A program made the translations under genes and the position numbers. This document shows, in pieces, positions 8,353-16,296 of a DNA stretch of 64,000 nucleotides. The DNA is from T1Sed10-7 sp047921175 (GTDB taxonomy: Bacteria; Actinomycetota; Nitriliruptoria; Nitriliruptorales; Nitriliruptoraceae): contig JBLRWQ010000004.1 in assembly GCA_047921175.1 (NCBI GenBank), positions 6,562-70,561 of the forward strand. Direction: 5' to 3'. The notes below the pieces were generated by a model. That model was not told the DNA's origin, searched no databases, and saw nothing but the letters and a program-made list of their open reading frames with translations. Every line of letters begins with the position of its first letter. Position 1 is the first letter of the stretch.

Positions 8353-10179
8353 TCAGGGCGCGACGTCGTGGGCCTGGAGCCACAGCTCCAGCAGCCCGAG
8401 CTGCCACAGCTTGTTCCCGCGCAGCTGCGTCAGCTCCGCGTTCGGCTCGGCCAGCAGGCGGTCAACGTAGGCCTCCTCGAACAGGCCGCGTGCGCGGGCC
8501 TCGGGAGCGTGCAACGCGTCGCGGACCAGGTCCAGGTACGGGCCCTGGAGGTGGGTGAGCGCCGGGACCGGGAAGTAGCCCTTGGGGCGGTCGATCACCC
8601 CCGCCGGGATGACCCGTCGGGCGGCCTCCTTGAGGACCCCCTTGCCCTCCTGCGCCAGCTTGAGCTCCGGCGGCACGCGGGCCGCGACCTCCAGGACCTC
8701 ATGGTCGAGGAAGGGCACCCGGGCCTCCAGCCCGGCGGCCATGGTCATGTTGTCGACCCGCTTGACGGGGTCGTCGACCAGCATGATCTGCGAGTCGAGG
8801 CGCAGCGCCATGTCCGTGGCGGTCTGCGCCCCGTCGCGGGCGAAGTGGCGCTCCACGAAGGCACGGGACACGTCCTCCTCGACCCGGTGCTCGGGCCGCA
8901 GCAGGTCCGCCATCTCCGCGTGCGGGCGGTCGAAGAACGCGGCGTGGTAGGCGTCCACGGCACGGGCGACCAGCGCCTCGCGGGGGGCCCCGGGTCCGAG
9001 CTCGTCGGTCAACCGCTGCATCGGGGGGTACCAGTGGTAGCCGGCGAACACCTCGTCGGCGCCCTGCCCGGACTGGACCACCTTGACGTGCTTGGCGACC
9101 TCCTGGGAGAGCAGGAAGAAGGCGACCGCGTCGTGGCTGACCATCGGCTCGCTCATGGCCTGCACCGCGCCGGACAGGGCCGGGAGCATGCGATCGGTGC
9201 CGATGCGGATCTGGTGGTGGTCGGTGGCGAACTCCCGGGCGATGATGTCGGAGTAGCGGAACTCGTCACCCTCGCGCCCACCGACCGCCTCGAAGCCGAT
9301 CGAGAACGTGCTGAGGTCGCGCTGGCCGGCCTCCGCCAGCAGCCCCACGACCAGCGAGGAGTCCAGCCCCCCGGACAGCAGCACCCCGACGGGCACGTCC
9401 GCCACGGTGCGCCAGTGGACCGCGGAGCGCATGGCCTCAAGGACCGCGTCCTCCCAGTCACGCGCGGACCAGTCCGCCCGGTCGGGGTCGCGGGTGAAGT
9501 CCGGGCGCCAGAACTCGGTGTCGGTGACCGTGCCGTCGGGCTCGATGACCCGGGTGGTGGCGGGCGGGAGCTTGCGGACCCCCTGCAGGATCGTGTGCGG
9601 GGCCGGGACCACGGCGTGGAAGCTGAGGTAGTGGTGCAGCGCGACCGGGTCGATGGAGGTGTCGATGCCCCCGCCGGCGACCAGCGCCGGGAGGGTGGAG
9701 GCGAAGCGCAGCCGGCCCGGGGTCTCGGCCAGGTAGAGCGGCTTGATCCCGAACCGGTCCCGTGCCAGGAAGGTCCGACCGGTGTCCCGCTCGTGCAGCA
9801 CGAACGCGAACATGCCCTGGAGCCGCTCGACGAACCGGTCGCCCCAGGCGTGGTAGGCCTTGAGCACCACCTCGGTGTCGGAGGTGGAGAAGAACCGGTA
9901 GCCCCGCTCGGCCTGGAGCTCCGCGCGCAGCTCCTGGTAGTTGTAGATGCAGCCGTTGAACGCGATCGTGAGGCCGAGGTCGGGGTCGTGCATGGGCTGG
10001 TTCCCGCACGCGGTCAGGTCGATGATGCTCAACCGCCGGTGGCCGAGCGCCAACGGACCGGCAGCCCACAGGCCCTCGCCGTCCGGGCCGCGGTCGGACA
10101 TCGTCGCGGTCATACGGGTCACCGCCCCCACGTCCGGGGAGGTGCCGTCGAGCCGGAGCTCACCACTGAAGCCGCACAT
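8353..10179 (-). CDS. asnO: N-acetylglutaminylglutamine amidotransferase (asparagine-synthase-like)
   Basis: 608 aa. The N-terminal glutaminase domain begins with Cys2 (MCGFSGELRLDG), which requires processing of Met1 and so fixes the start at 10179 although the frame is open upstream. The synthetase domain has the pyrophosphate loop VLLSGGLDSSLVVGLL near residue 265 and YFPVPALTHLQGPYLD near the C-terminus. It probably amidates the C-terminus of N-acetyl-Gln-Gln to give NAGGN, an osmoprotectant known from Sinorhizobium and Pseudomonas. First gene of the asnO-ngg operon; a short hairpin covers its ribosome-binding site. Confidence 0.93.
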   Translation of the reverse strand: MCGFSGELRLDGTSPDVGAVTRMTATMSDRGPDGEGLWAAGPLALGHRRLSIIDLTACGNQPMHDPDLGLTIAFNGCIYNYQELRAELQAERGYRFFSTSDTEVVLKAYHAWGDRFVERLQGMFAFVLHERDTGRTFLARDRFGIKPLYLAETPGRLRFASTLPALVAGGGIDTSIDPVALHHYLSFHAVVPAPHTILQGVRKLPPATTRVIEPDGTVTDTEFWRPDFTRDPDRADWSARDWEDAVLEAMRSAVHWRTVADVPVGVLLSGGLDSSLVVGLLAEAGQRDLSTFSIGFEAVGGREGDEFRYSDIIAREFATDHHQIRIGTDRMLPALSGAVQAMSEPMVSHDAVAFFLLSQEVAKHVKVVQSGQGADEVFAGYHWYPPMQRLTDELGPGAPREALVARAVDAYHAAFFDRPHAEMADLLRPEHRVEEDVSRAFVERHFARDGAQTATDMALRLDSQIMLVDDPVKRVDNMTMAAGLEARVPFLDHEVLEVAARVPPELKLAQEGKGVLKEAARRVIPAGVIDRPKGYFPVPALTHLQGPYLDLVRDALHAPEARARGLFEEAYVDRLLAEPNAELTQLRGNKLWQLGLLELWLQAHDVAP

Positions 10180-10318
10180 GTCCGCATCCCTTCGCCGAAG
10201 GCCTAGGGAAGGGGGCCGGCGGCGTAGGCTCAAGCCGCAGGCACCGTCCGTTCGGCCCGCGGGTCGCTCCCGGTCCGAGCGACGGGCCCGCCCCCGCCAC
10301 CCGCTCCCCGAGGGACCC
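10180..10318. promoter_or_regulatory. Divergent control region (asnO / phzF-like) with two hairpins
   Basis: 139 bp. CCTTC-GCC-GAAGG at 10189-10201 can fold in the asnO leader, and the GAAGG arm is part of the asnO Shine-Dalgarno sequence. On the plus strand TAGGCT at 10224-10229 is a plausible -10 for the phzF-like gene. Its roughly 85-nt leader contains GTCGCTC (10263-10269) and GAGCGAC (10277-10283), flanked by GGCCC (10254-10258) and GGGCC (10284-10288), a strong predicted stem. The asnO promoter itself is unclear; TTGAGC at 10233-10228 on the minus strand could be a -35. Confidence 0.4.
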
Positions 10319-11119
10319 ATGGCCTCGTTCCACCTCGTCGACGCCTTCACCGACGTGGCCTTCCGTGGCAACCCGGCCGGCGTCGTGGTGCTGGACGGCG
10401 GCCCGGTCGACGAGCCATGGGCCCAGCGCGTCGCCGACGAGGTCGGCGCCTCCGAGACCGCGTTCGTGCACCCCGACGACGACGGCTGGCGGCTGCGCTG
10501 GTGGACCCCGACCACCGAGGTCGACCTGTGCGGGCACGCCACGCTGGCCACGGCCCACATCCTGGCGGCCACGGGGCAGGCCGACCAGGAGGCGCCCCTG
10601 GCGTTCCGGACCCGCTCCGGAACCCTGACCACCACGCGCGGGGCCGATGGGCGCCTCTGGCTCGACCTGCCGGCCTGGCCGGTGGCCGAGCATCCCGAGC
10701 CCGCGGCCCTGGCCCGGCTGCTGGCCGGCGTCGAGGGGAGCTACCTGGGCCGGACGCGGGTGGCCCAGGCCAACGACGTGGTCGAGGTGGCCGATGTCCG
10801 CACGCTGGTGGCGTGGCGACCGGACCCGGCCGACGTCGTCGCGCTGGGCGCCGGTGGGCTGATCGTCACCGCGCCGGGCGAGCACGCGGACGTGGCGATG
10901 CGCTACCTCGCCCCCGCACTGGGCGTGGACGAGGACCCCGCGACGGGGTCCGCGGCGTGCACGGTGGCCCCACTGTGGGCCGACCGGCTCGGCCGGGCCA
11001 CGCTCACGATCGAGCAGCGGTCCGCCCGCGGCGGCGCGCTGGCCTGCCGGGTGGACGGCGGCCGCGTCCACGTCGGCGGCCACGCCGTGACGACGATCAG
11101 CGGACGGCTGCAGGTCTGA
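10319..11119 (+). CDS. PhzF-family isomerase/epimerase
   Basis: 266 aa, matching the two-domain diaminopimelate-epimerase-like PhzF fold. Start MASFHLVDAFTDVAFRGNPAGV is characteristic; the acid/base Glu lies in DEVGASETAFV, and CGHATLATAH and DEDPATGSAACTVAPLWADR are the conserved glycine-rich loops of the two halves. PhzF itself isomerises a phenazine precursor, but no phenazine genes are nearby and most homologues have unknown substrates. Divergent from asnO and convergent with the acetamidase gene, so it is probably a single-gene transcript. Confidence 0.9.
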   Translation: MASFHLVDAFTDVAFRGNPAGVVVLDGGPVDEPWAQRVADEVGASETAFVHPDDDGWRLRWWTPTTEVDLCGHATLATAHILAATGQADQEAPLAFRTRSGTLTTTRGADGRLWLDLPAWPVAEHPEPAALARLLAGVEGSYLGRTRVAQANDVVEVADVRTLVAWRPDPADVVALGAGGLIVTAPGEHADVAMRYLAPALGVDEDPATGSAACTVAPLWADRLGRATLTIEQRSARGGALACRVDGGRVHVGGHAVTTISGRLQV

Positions 11120-11138
11120 CCGCAGCCGCCGGGGGCGC

Positions 11139-12062
11139 TCAGGCCAGCACGTCCAGGTCGAGCTCCAGCCCCACCACCCAGTTGGGGGCGTCCACCACCT
11201 CGATGATGCGGAGGTCGCCGGCCACCGAGCACAGCGCGTAGGCGTCCACCGGAGCGACCCCGTGGCGGCCGAGCAGCTCGATCATGGCGCGGGTGGCGTC
11301 ACGCGCCCCGGCGTGCAGGTCCGGCCCGACGCCCATCGTCAGCCGTCGGTGCGGGCCGGTCGGCGTCGCGGGTGCCACCTCGGCCGGCAGCTCGAGCTGC
11401 GGTGCGTCGAGGGCGTGGTCGCGGCGCAGGTCGACACGGATCCGGGCCGTGGCGGTGGTCTCCACCGCGGTCCCGCAGACCTCCCCGTCCCCCTGCGCGG
11501 CGTGCGGGTCCCCGGCGGACAGCCACGCGCCAGCCACCTCGACCGGCAGGAGCAGGGTCGCGCCGGGCCGCACGTCGCGGCAGTCGAGGTTGCCGCCGAC
11601 GCGACGCGGCGGGATGACGCTGAGCGGGCCGTCCTCGGCGGGCGCCACCCCGACGGTGCCGAGGAACGGCCGGCGGGGCAGGTGGGCGAGATCCCCGAAG
11701 CGGACCCCGTCAGCGTCGATCGACGACACGACCAGGTGCGGCGCGGGGAAGTCCTCGGCCAGGAGGCCGAAGCCGGGGATGACCGCGGTCCACCCGACCT
11801 CGCCGACCTCGATCTGCTCGACGGTCAGCGCCACGGTGTCGCCTGGCGCGGCGCCCACGACCTCGAGCGGACCCGTGAGCGGGTTGGCGGCCGTGAGGTC
11901 GAGCCGCGCGACGTCCGTCGCGGTCGCCCCGGCGGTCAGCTGACCACCGAAGGCGTCCTGGAGCACGAGCTCCACGACCTCGCCGGGTGCGACCTCGAGG
12001 GCGGCGGGCAGCGCGCGGTCCCACCCCAGGTGGTGGTGGTCGCGGTGGTGCAGGGTGCGCAT
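11139..12062 (-). CDS. Acetamidase/formamidase family protein
   Basis: 307 aa. The family releases ammonia from short amides. Visible signatures are HHHLGWDRALPAALEVAPGE at the N-terminus, NPLTGPLEVVGAAPGDTVAL, GNLDCRDVRPGATLLLPVEV, GDPHAAQGDGEVCGTAVE and the C-terminal DAYALCSVAGDLRIIEVVD. The ATG at 12062 follows GGAGG and gives the family N-terminus. A -10-like TACGGT lies at 12103-12098. Divergent from the SURF1 gene and convergent with the phzF-like gene 19 bp away. The substrate cannot be told from sequence. Confidence 0.92.
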   Translation of the reverse strand: MRTLHHRDHHHLGWDRALPAALEVAPGEVVELVLQDAFGGQLTAGATATDVARLDLTAANPLTGPLEVVGAAPGDTVALTVEQIEVGEVGWTAVIPGFGLLAEDFPAPHLVVSSIDADGVRFGDLAHLPRRPFLGTVGVAPAEDGPLSVIPPRRVGGNLDCRDVRPGATLLLPVEVAGAWLSAGDPHAAQGDGEVCGTAVETTATARIRVDLRRDHALDAPQLELPAEVAPATPTGPHRRLTMGVGPDLHAGARDATRAMIELLGRHGVAPVDAYALCSVAGDLRIIEVVDAPNWVVGLELDLDVLA

Positions 12063-12183
12063 CGGGGGCCTCCAGGGCTCGGGCAGCGAGCGCCGCGACC
12101 GTAGCGGGCCGGTGCCACGGCCCGACCGGGTCACCGGGCCGTCGACGGGCCGCTCGTGGTCCGGCTGCCGAGGCGCCCCTCGG

Positions 12184-12189
12184 TACGCT
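12184..12189 (+). promoter_or_regulatory. -10 box for a leaderless SURF1 mRNA
   Basis: TACGCT ends six bases before the GTG at 12196, the spacing expected when transcription begins at the start codon. No ribosome-binding site precedes the GTG. This supports the GTG start against upstream alternatives in the open frame. Confidence 0.55.
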
Positions 12190-12195
12190 CCGGCC

Positions 12196-13038
12196 GTGCG
12201 CCATCCCCTGCTCCGACCCGCTGCCATCGTCTCCCACCTGCTGGTGCTGGCGGTGGTGGTCGCCTGCGTCGCGCTCGGGCAGTGGCAGCTCGACCGGCTG
12301 CAGTTCGTCCGGAGCGAGAACGCCCGGGCGGTCGAACGCATGGCCGAGCCGGCGGTCCCCCTCGCCGAGGTGGCGGACCCCCTCGAGCCCGCCGCCACCG
12401 AGGTGGACGCGCTCGAGTTCCGTCGGGTCGAGGTCACGGGGACCTACCGGCCGGACGAGGAGGTCCTGCAGCGCAACCGCCGCTACCGCAACCAGACGGG
12501 CTTCCACGTGCTGACCCCGCTGGAGCTGGACGGTGGGGGCGTCGTGCTGGTCCGCCGCGGCTGGGTGCCCGCGATGCTGGACGAGCCACCGGTGGCCGAG
12601 GCGCCGCCGCCCGCCGGGGCGACCACGGTCGTCGGGGTCCTGGAACGCCCGGTCCCCCAGCCTGGCTTCGGCCCGACCGACCCGGACGACGGCCGGCTGG
12701 CGCGGGTCTTCCACACCGACACCGCCCGGCTCGACCGCCAGGTCGACGGTGCGCTGTTCCCGATGGTGCTGCGCATCGACGCCGAGCTCGACAACCCCAC
12801 CGAGGACCAGCTGCCCTTCCCCGCCGGCCCGCCGGAGCTCGAGGAGGGCAGCCACCTCTCCTACACGATCCAGTGGCACATCTTCGCTGTCCTGGCGGCC
12901 GTGACCTACGTCGCGTGGTGGTGGCGTCGACTCCGGCGCGACGACACGGCCCCGAGCGACCGGCACACCCCCGAGCCAGCGGCGAGCGCCCCGGGTCAGG
13001 ACCGTCCGGCCCCCCGTGCAGGGACCATCCGCACTTGA
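12196..13038 (+). CDS. SURF1-family cytochrome oxidase assembly protein
   Basis: 280 aa. SURF1 helps insert haem a into subunit I of the aa3 cytochrome oxidase. The layout is typical: an N-terminal membrane helix ending LALGQWQLDRL-like (VACVALGQWQLDRLQ), a periplasmic domain with VTGTYRPDEEVLQRNR, NQTGFHVLTPLEL and LVRRGWVPAML, and a C-terminal helix in SYTIQWHIFAVLAAVTYVAW. The last 35 residues are a polar, Pro-rich tail. No oxidase genes are in the window. Start chosen from the leaderless promoter and the position of the first helix. Confidence 0.9.
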   Translation: MRHPLLRPAAIVSHLLVLAVVVACVALGQWQLDRLQFVRSENARAVERMAEPAVPLAEVADPLEPAATEVDALEFRRVEVTGTYRPDEEVLQRNRRYRNQTGFHVLTPLELDGGGVVLVRRGWVPAMLDEPPVAEAPPPAGATTVVGVLERPVPQPGFGPTDPDDGRLARVFHTDTARLDRQVDGALFPMVLRIDAELDNPTEDQLPFPAGPPELEEGSHLSYTIQWHIFAVLAAVTYVAWWWRRLRRDDTAPSDRHTPEPAASAPGQDRPAPRAGTIRT

Positions 13039-13101
13039 GCCACCCCCCGACCGGGTGCAGGCTCGACGCGGCTGGGTCTGGCGGCACAGCGGGAGGCTCT
13101 G

Positions 13102-14583
13102 ATGGGCGAGGACCGTGTCCACGACGTCCTGATCATCGGCGGCGGCGCGGTGGGGGCCACGCTTGCCCGCGCGCTGTCCCGCTTCCACCTCGACGTCGCG
13201 CTGCTGGAGTCGCAGGCCGAGGTGGCCTTCGGGGTGTCGAAGGCCAACAGCGGCATCGTGCACTCCGCCATGCACGCCTCGCTGGAGACGCTCAAGGGTC
13301 GGCTCGAGTGGCCCGGCAACCAGGGCTGGCGCAGGCTCCACGAGGAGCTCGGCTTCGGGCTCAACCCGGTCGGTGAGGTGCTCGTCGCCCTCGACGACGA
13401 GCAGCTGGCCCGCATCGAGCAGATCCGCCAGCAGGGCGTCGCCAAGGGGGTTCCCGGCACCCAACCCTGGTCCGCGGCCCAGACCCTCGACGCCCAGCCG
13501 AACCTGACCCGCGACATCGTCGGCGCCGTCTGGGCCCCGACGGCGTGCGTGTTCAACCCCTACGAGGCGGTGATGCTCGTCGCCGACGTGGCCCGGCGCA
13601 ACGGGGTCACCATCGCCGAGGAGCAGCAGGTCGTCGCCATCGACCCGCCGGATCCCGAGGACCCGGACGCGCCGCTGGTGGTACGCACCGCCACGGACCT
13701 CTGGCGCGGCCGCTACGTGGTGAACGCCGCCGGGCTGTTCGCGGACGACATCGCCGAGCTGGCCGGGGTGCGCGACTTCGAGATCCTGCCCCGCAAGGGC
13801 GAGGAGTACCTGCTCGACAAGCGCCTGCAGGGGATCGTGACCAGCATCATCTTCCCCTGTCCCTCGCCGGTGTCCAAGGGCACGCTCGTCAACCCGACCG
13901 TGGACGGCACCATCATGGTCGGCCCCACCGCCACCACCGTGGACGACAAGTTCGACACCACCACCACCGAGGAAGGCGCCCGGCAGGTCTTCACCAACGC
14001 CCGCAAGCTCGTGCCCGCGATCAGCGAGCGCGACATCATCGCGGAGTTCGCGGGGCTGCGGCCGGTGTCCAACACCGAGGACTTCATCGTCGGCCCCACC
14101 GAGCGACGCGGCTTCATCAACGCCGCCGGCATCCAGTCCCCCGGGCTGACCGGTGCCCCCGCGCTGGCCGAGATGCTGGTGGACATCCTCGCCGACGAGG
14201 GGCTGGAGCTCGAGGAGAAGGCGTCCTGGGACCCGACCGCACCCCACCCGGTCAAGTTCGCCCAGCTGTCCTCGGACGAGCAGCAGGCGCTGGCCCGTTC
14301 CGACCCCCGCTACGCCCAGCTGATCTGCCGCTGCGAGATCATCACCGAGGCGGAGATCCGCGACGCGCTCGACCGGGGCGCGCACACCCTCGACGGGCTG
14401 AAGTTCCGGACCCGCGCCGGGATGGGCCGCTGCCAGGGAGGGTTCTGCACCTGGCGCTGCATGGAGCTGCTCGCCGAGCACCAGGGCATCCCCATCACCG
14501 AGGTGACCAAGCGCGGCACGGGCTCGTGGATCGTCACCGACCGGGACGACCACCCGGTCTCGACCGCTCGCACGGGAGGTTGA
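13102..14583 (+). CDS. GlpA-like FAD-dependent dehydrogenase with BFD-type [2Fe-2S] domain
   Basis: 493 aa. The N-terminus has a dinucleotide-binding loop (DVLIIGGGAVGATLARALS) and a DAO-type FAD fold; ANSGIVHSAMHA resembles the glycerol-3-phosphate / 2-hydroxyglutarate oxidoreductase group. From about residue 395 there is a bacterioferritin-ferredoxin-like domain with four cysteines (ICRCEIITEAEI and GRCQGGFCTWRC) that should hold a [2Fe-2S] cluster. It is followed five bases later by a second flavoprotein and a DUF1667 protein, a set often found near glycerol genes. The substrate, perhaps glycerol 3-phosphate, is inferred only. Confidence 0.87.
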   Translation: MGEDRVHDVLIIGGGAVGATLARALSRFHLDVALLESQAEVAFGVSKANSGIVHSAMHASLETLKGRLEWPGNQGWRRLHEELGFGLNPVGEVLVALDDEQLARIEQIRQQGVAKGVPGTQPWSAAQTLDAQPNLTRDIVGAVWAPTACVFNPYEAVMLVADVARRNGVTIAEEQQVVAIDPPDPEDPDAPLVVRTATDLWRGRYVVNAAGLFADDIAELAGVRDFEILPRKGEEYLLDKRLQGIVTSIIFPCPSPVSKGTLVNPTVDGTIMVGPTATTVDDKFDTTTTEEGARQVFTNARKLVPAISERDIIAEFAGLRPVSNTEDFIVGPTERRGFINAAGIQSPGLTGAPALAEMLVDILADEGLELEEKASWDPTAPHPVKFAQLSSDEQQALARSDPRYAQLICRCEIITEAEIRDALDRGAHTLDGLKFRTRAGMGRCQGGFCTWRCMELLAEHQGIPITEVTKRGTGSWIVTDRDDHPVSTARTGG

Positions 14584-14587
14584 CGAG

Positions 14588-15874
14588 GTGCCCATCACCG
14601 CGGAACCACGCCACCTGCTGAGCCGCTACGACGTCACGATCGTCGGTGCCGGACCCGCCGGGCTCGCCGCCGCCGTCGGCGCCCGCGACCAGGGGGCCGA
14701 GCGCATCCTGATCGTGGACCGTGACCCCGCTCCGGGCGGGATCCTGCTGCAGTGCATCCACGCCGGCTTCGGACTGCACACCTTCAAGAAGGACGTGACC
14801 GGCCCCGAGTACGCCCACCTCGCCCTCGAGCAGGTCGTCGAGCGGGACGTGGACGTGCTGACCGACGCCTACGTCACCGACGTCACCCGCGACAAGCGCG
14901 TCAAGCTGATGTCGCCGAAGACCGGGGTGGTCACCCTCGACACCGGCACGCTGGTGATCGGGACCGGTGCCCGGGAGCGGACCCGGGCGCAGATCAAGAT
15001 CCCCGGCCAGCGCCCCGCCGGGGTGATGACCGCCGGGCTCGCGCAGAAGATGGTCAACCTGCACGGCTACCTGCCGGGCAAGCGGACCGTGATCCTGGGC
15101 TCCGGCGACATCGGGCTGATCATGGCCCGTCGGCTCACCCTGGAGGGCGTGGAGGTGCTCGGCGTGTTCGAGCTGCTCCCGTACGCCTCCGGGCTGGGGC
15201 GCAACGTGGTCCAGTGCCTGGACGACTTCGGCATCCCGCTGCACCTGGCCACCACCGTGGTGGACATCAAGGGGCATCAGCGCATCGAGGGGGTCACCGT
15301 CGCGCCCGTCGACGACGACCGCCAGCCGATCATGGAGAAGGCCTGGGACGTCGACTGCGACACCCTGCTGCTCTCGATCGGCCTGATCCCCGACGCGGAG
15401 CTGGCACGGCAGCTGGACCTGCGCATGGACCCGCGCACCGGCGGCCCGGTGGTCTCGAGCACGATGGAGACCTCGATGCCCGGGGTGTTCGCCGCCGGCA
15501 ACAACCTGCACATCAACGACCTCGCGGACTGGGTCAGCCAGGAGGCCACCGTGGCCGGCCAGGCCGCGGCGGACGTCGCGCTCGGCCGCCACCGGTTCCG
15601 CGAGGACGTGACGGTCACGCCCGGCATCAACGTCGGCTACGTCGTCCCCCACACCCTGTCCACGGAACACGCCCAGACCCTGTCGTTCCGGGTCAAGGAA
15701 CCCATCTACGGCGACACGATCCTGCGGCTCGGCGACGCCCACCGGCGCAAGGTCCGGGCCGTGGTGCCCCCGGAGATGGTCACGATCAAGGTCGGACCGA
15801 AGATGCTCGAGGGGTTCGCCGGCGACACCCTGCGGGTCGACGCCTTCCCCGCCGAGGAGGAGGACGCGTCATGA
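14588..15874 (+). CDS. GlpB-like NAD(P)/FAD-dependent oxidoreductase
   Basis: 428 aa from a GTG with GAGG just upstream. Two Rossmann loops are visible: TIVGAGPAGLAAAVGARDQG for FAD and VILGSGDIGLIMARRLTLEG for a nicotinamide nucleotide. ALVIGTGARER-type (LVIGTGARERTRAQI) and SMPGVFAAGNNLH are the usual flavoprotein motifs. A CIHAGFGLHTFKKDVTGPEY segment is typical of the partner of GlpA-like subunits. It probably passes electrons between its neighbour's iron-sulfur site and a pyridine nucleotide or other carrier. It shares an ATGA with the next gene. Confidence 0.88.
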   Translation: MPITAEPRHLLSRYDVTIVGAGPAGLAAAVGARDQGAERILIVDRDPAPGGILLQCIHAGFGLHTFKKDVTGPEYAHLALEQVVERDVDVLTDAYVTDVTRDKRVKLMSPKTGVVTLDTGTLVIGTGARERTRAQIKIPGQRPAGVMTAGLAQKMVNLHGYLPGKRTVILGSGDIGLIMARRLTLEGVEVLGVFELLPYASGLGRNVVQCLDDFGIPLHLATTVVDIKGHQRIEGVTVAPVDDDRQPIMEKAWDVDCDTLLLSIGLIPDAELARQLDLRMDPRTGGPVVSSTMETSMPGVFAAGNNLHINDLADWVSQEATVAGQAAADVALGRHRFREDVTVTPGINVGYVVPHTLSTEHAQTLSFRVKEPIYGDTILRLGDAHRRKVRAVVPPEMVTIKVGPKMLEGFAGDTLRVDAFPAEEEDAS

Positions 15875-16293
15875 GCGATCGCGCGACGACCACCCACGGC
15901 GAGCACGAGCTCTACGAGTACCTCTGCACCAGCTGTCCCCTGGGCTGTCGGCTCGAGGTCGACGTGGTCGACGGGGACGTGATCGAGGTGCGTGGCAACA
16001 CCTGCAAGAAGGGGGTGCGCTACGGCAAGCAGGAGCACCTCGACCCGCGACGGGAGGTCTCCACGACCATGTGGCTGGCCGGCGGGCCGCTCGAACGGCT
16101 GCCGGTGCGTGCGTCCCAGGCGGTCCCGAAGCCGAAGGTCAGGGCGTTCGTCGCCGCGCTGGGCGGCGTGATCGTGGAGGCGCCGGTCGCCTTCGGCCAG
16201 GTGCTGGTCAGCGACGTCGCCGGCACCGGCATCGACGTGATCGCGACCCGCGAGGTGGACCGGGTGGAGGAACCGGCGCTGGTGCCCGGCTGA
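15871..16293 (+). CDS. DUF1667 protein, third subunit of the GlpA/GlpB-like set
   Basis: 140 aa. The cysteine pattern CTSCPLGCRLEVDV followed by GNTCKKGVRYGKQE gives four cysteines suited to a metal or Fe-S site, the hallmark of DUF1667. The rest is a small beta-rich domain. Members are almost always encoded with the two flavoprotein subunits seen upstream, and the ATGA overlap at 15871-15874 fits an obligate complex. No biochemical role is established. Its stop is three bases from the convergent glutamate dehydrogenase stop. Confidence 0.88.
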   Translation: MSDRATTTHGEHELYEYLCTSCPLGCRLEVDVVDGDVIEVRGNTCKKGVRYGKQEHLDPRREVSTTMWLAGGPLERLPVRASQAVPKPKVRAFVAALGGVIVEAPVAFGQVLVSDVAGTGIDVIATREVDRVEEPALVPG

Positions 16294-16296
16294 CGC

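Noticed and set aside
11710..14598. 962-codon open frame on the minus strand
   Set aside because: It is the antisense of SURF1 and the FAD/BFD dehydrogenase genes. Its translation is low-complexity Asp/Gly/Val-rich with no domain, and both sense genes have clear family motifs. Such shadows are expected at this G+C content.
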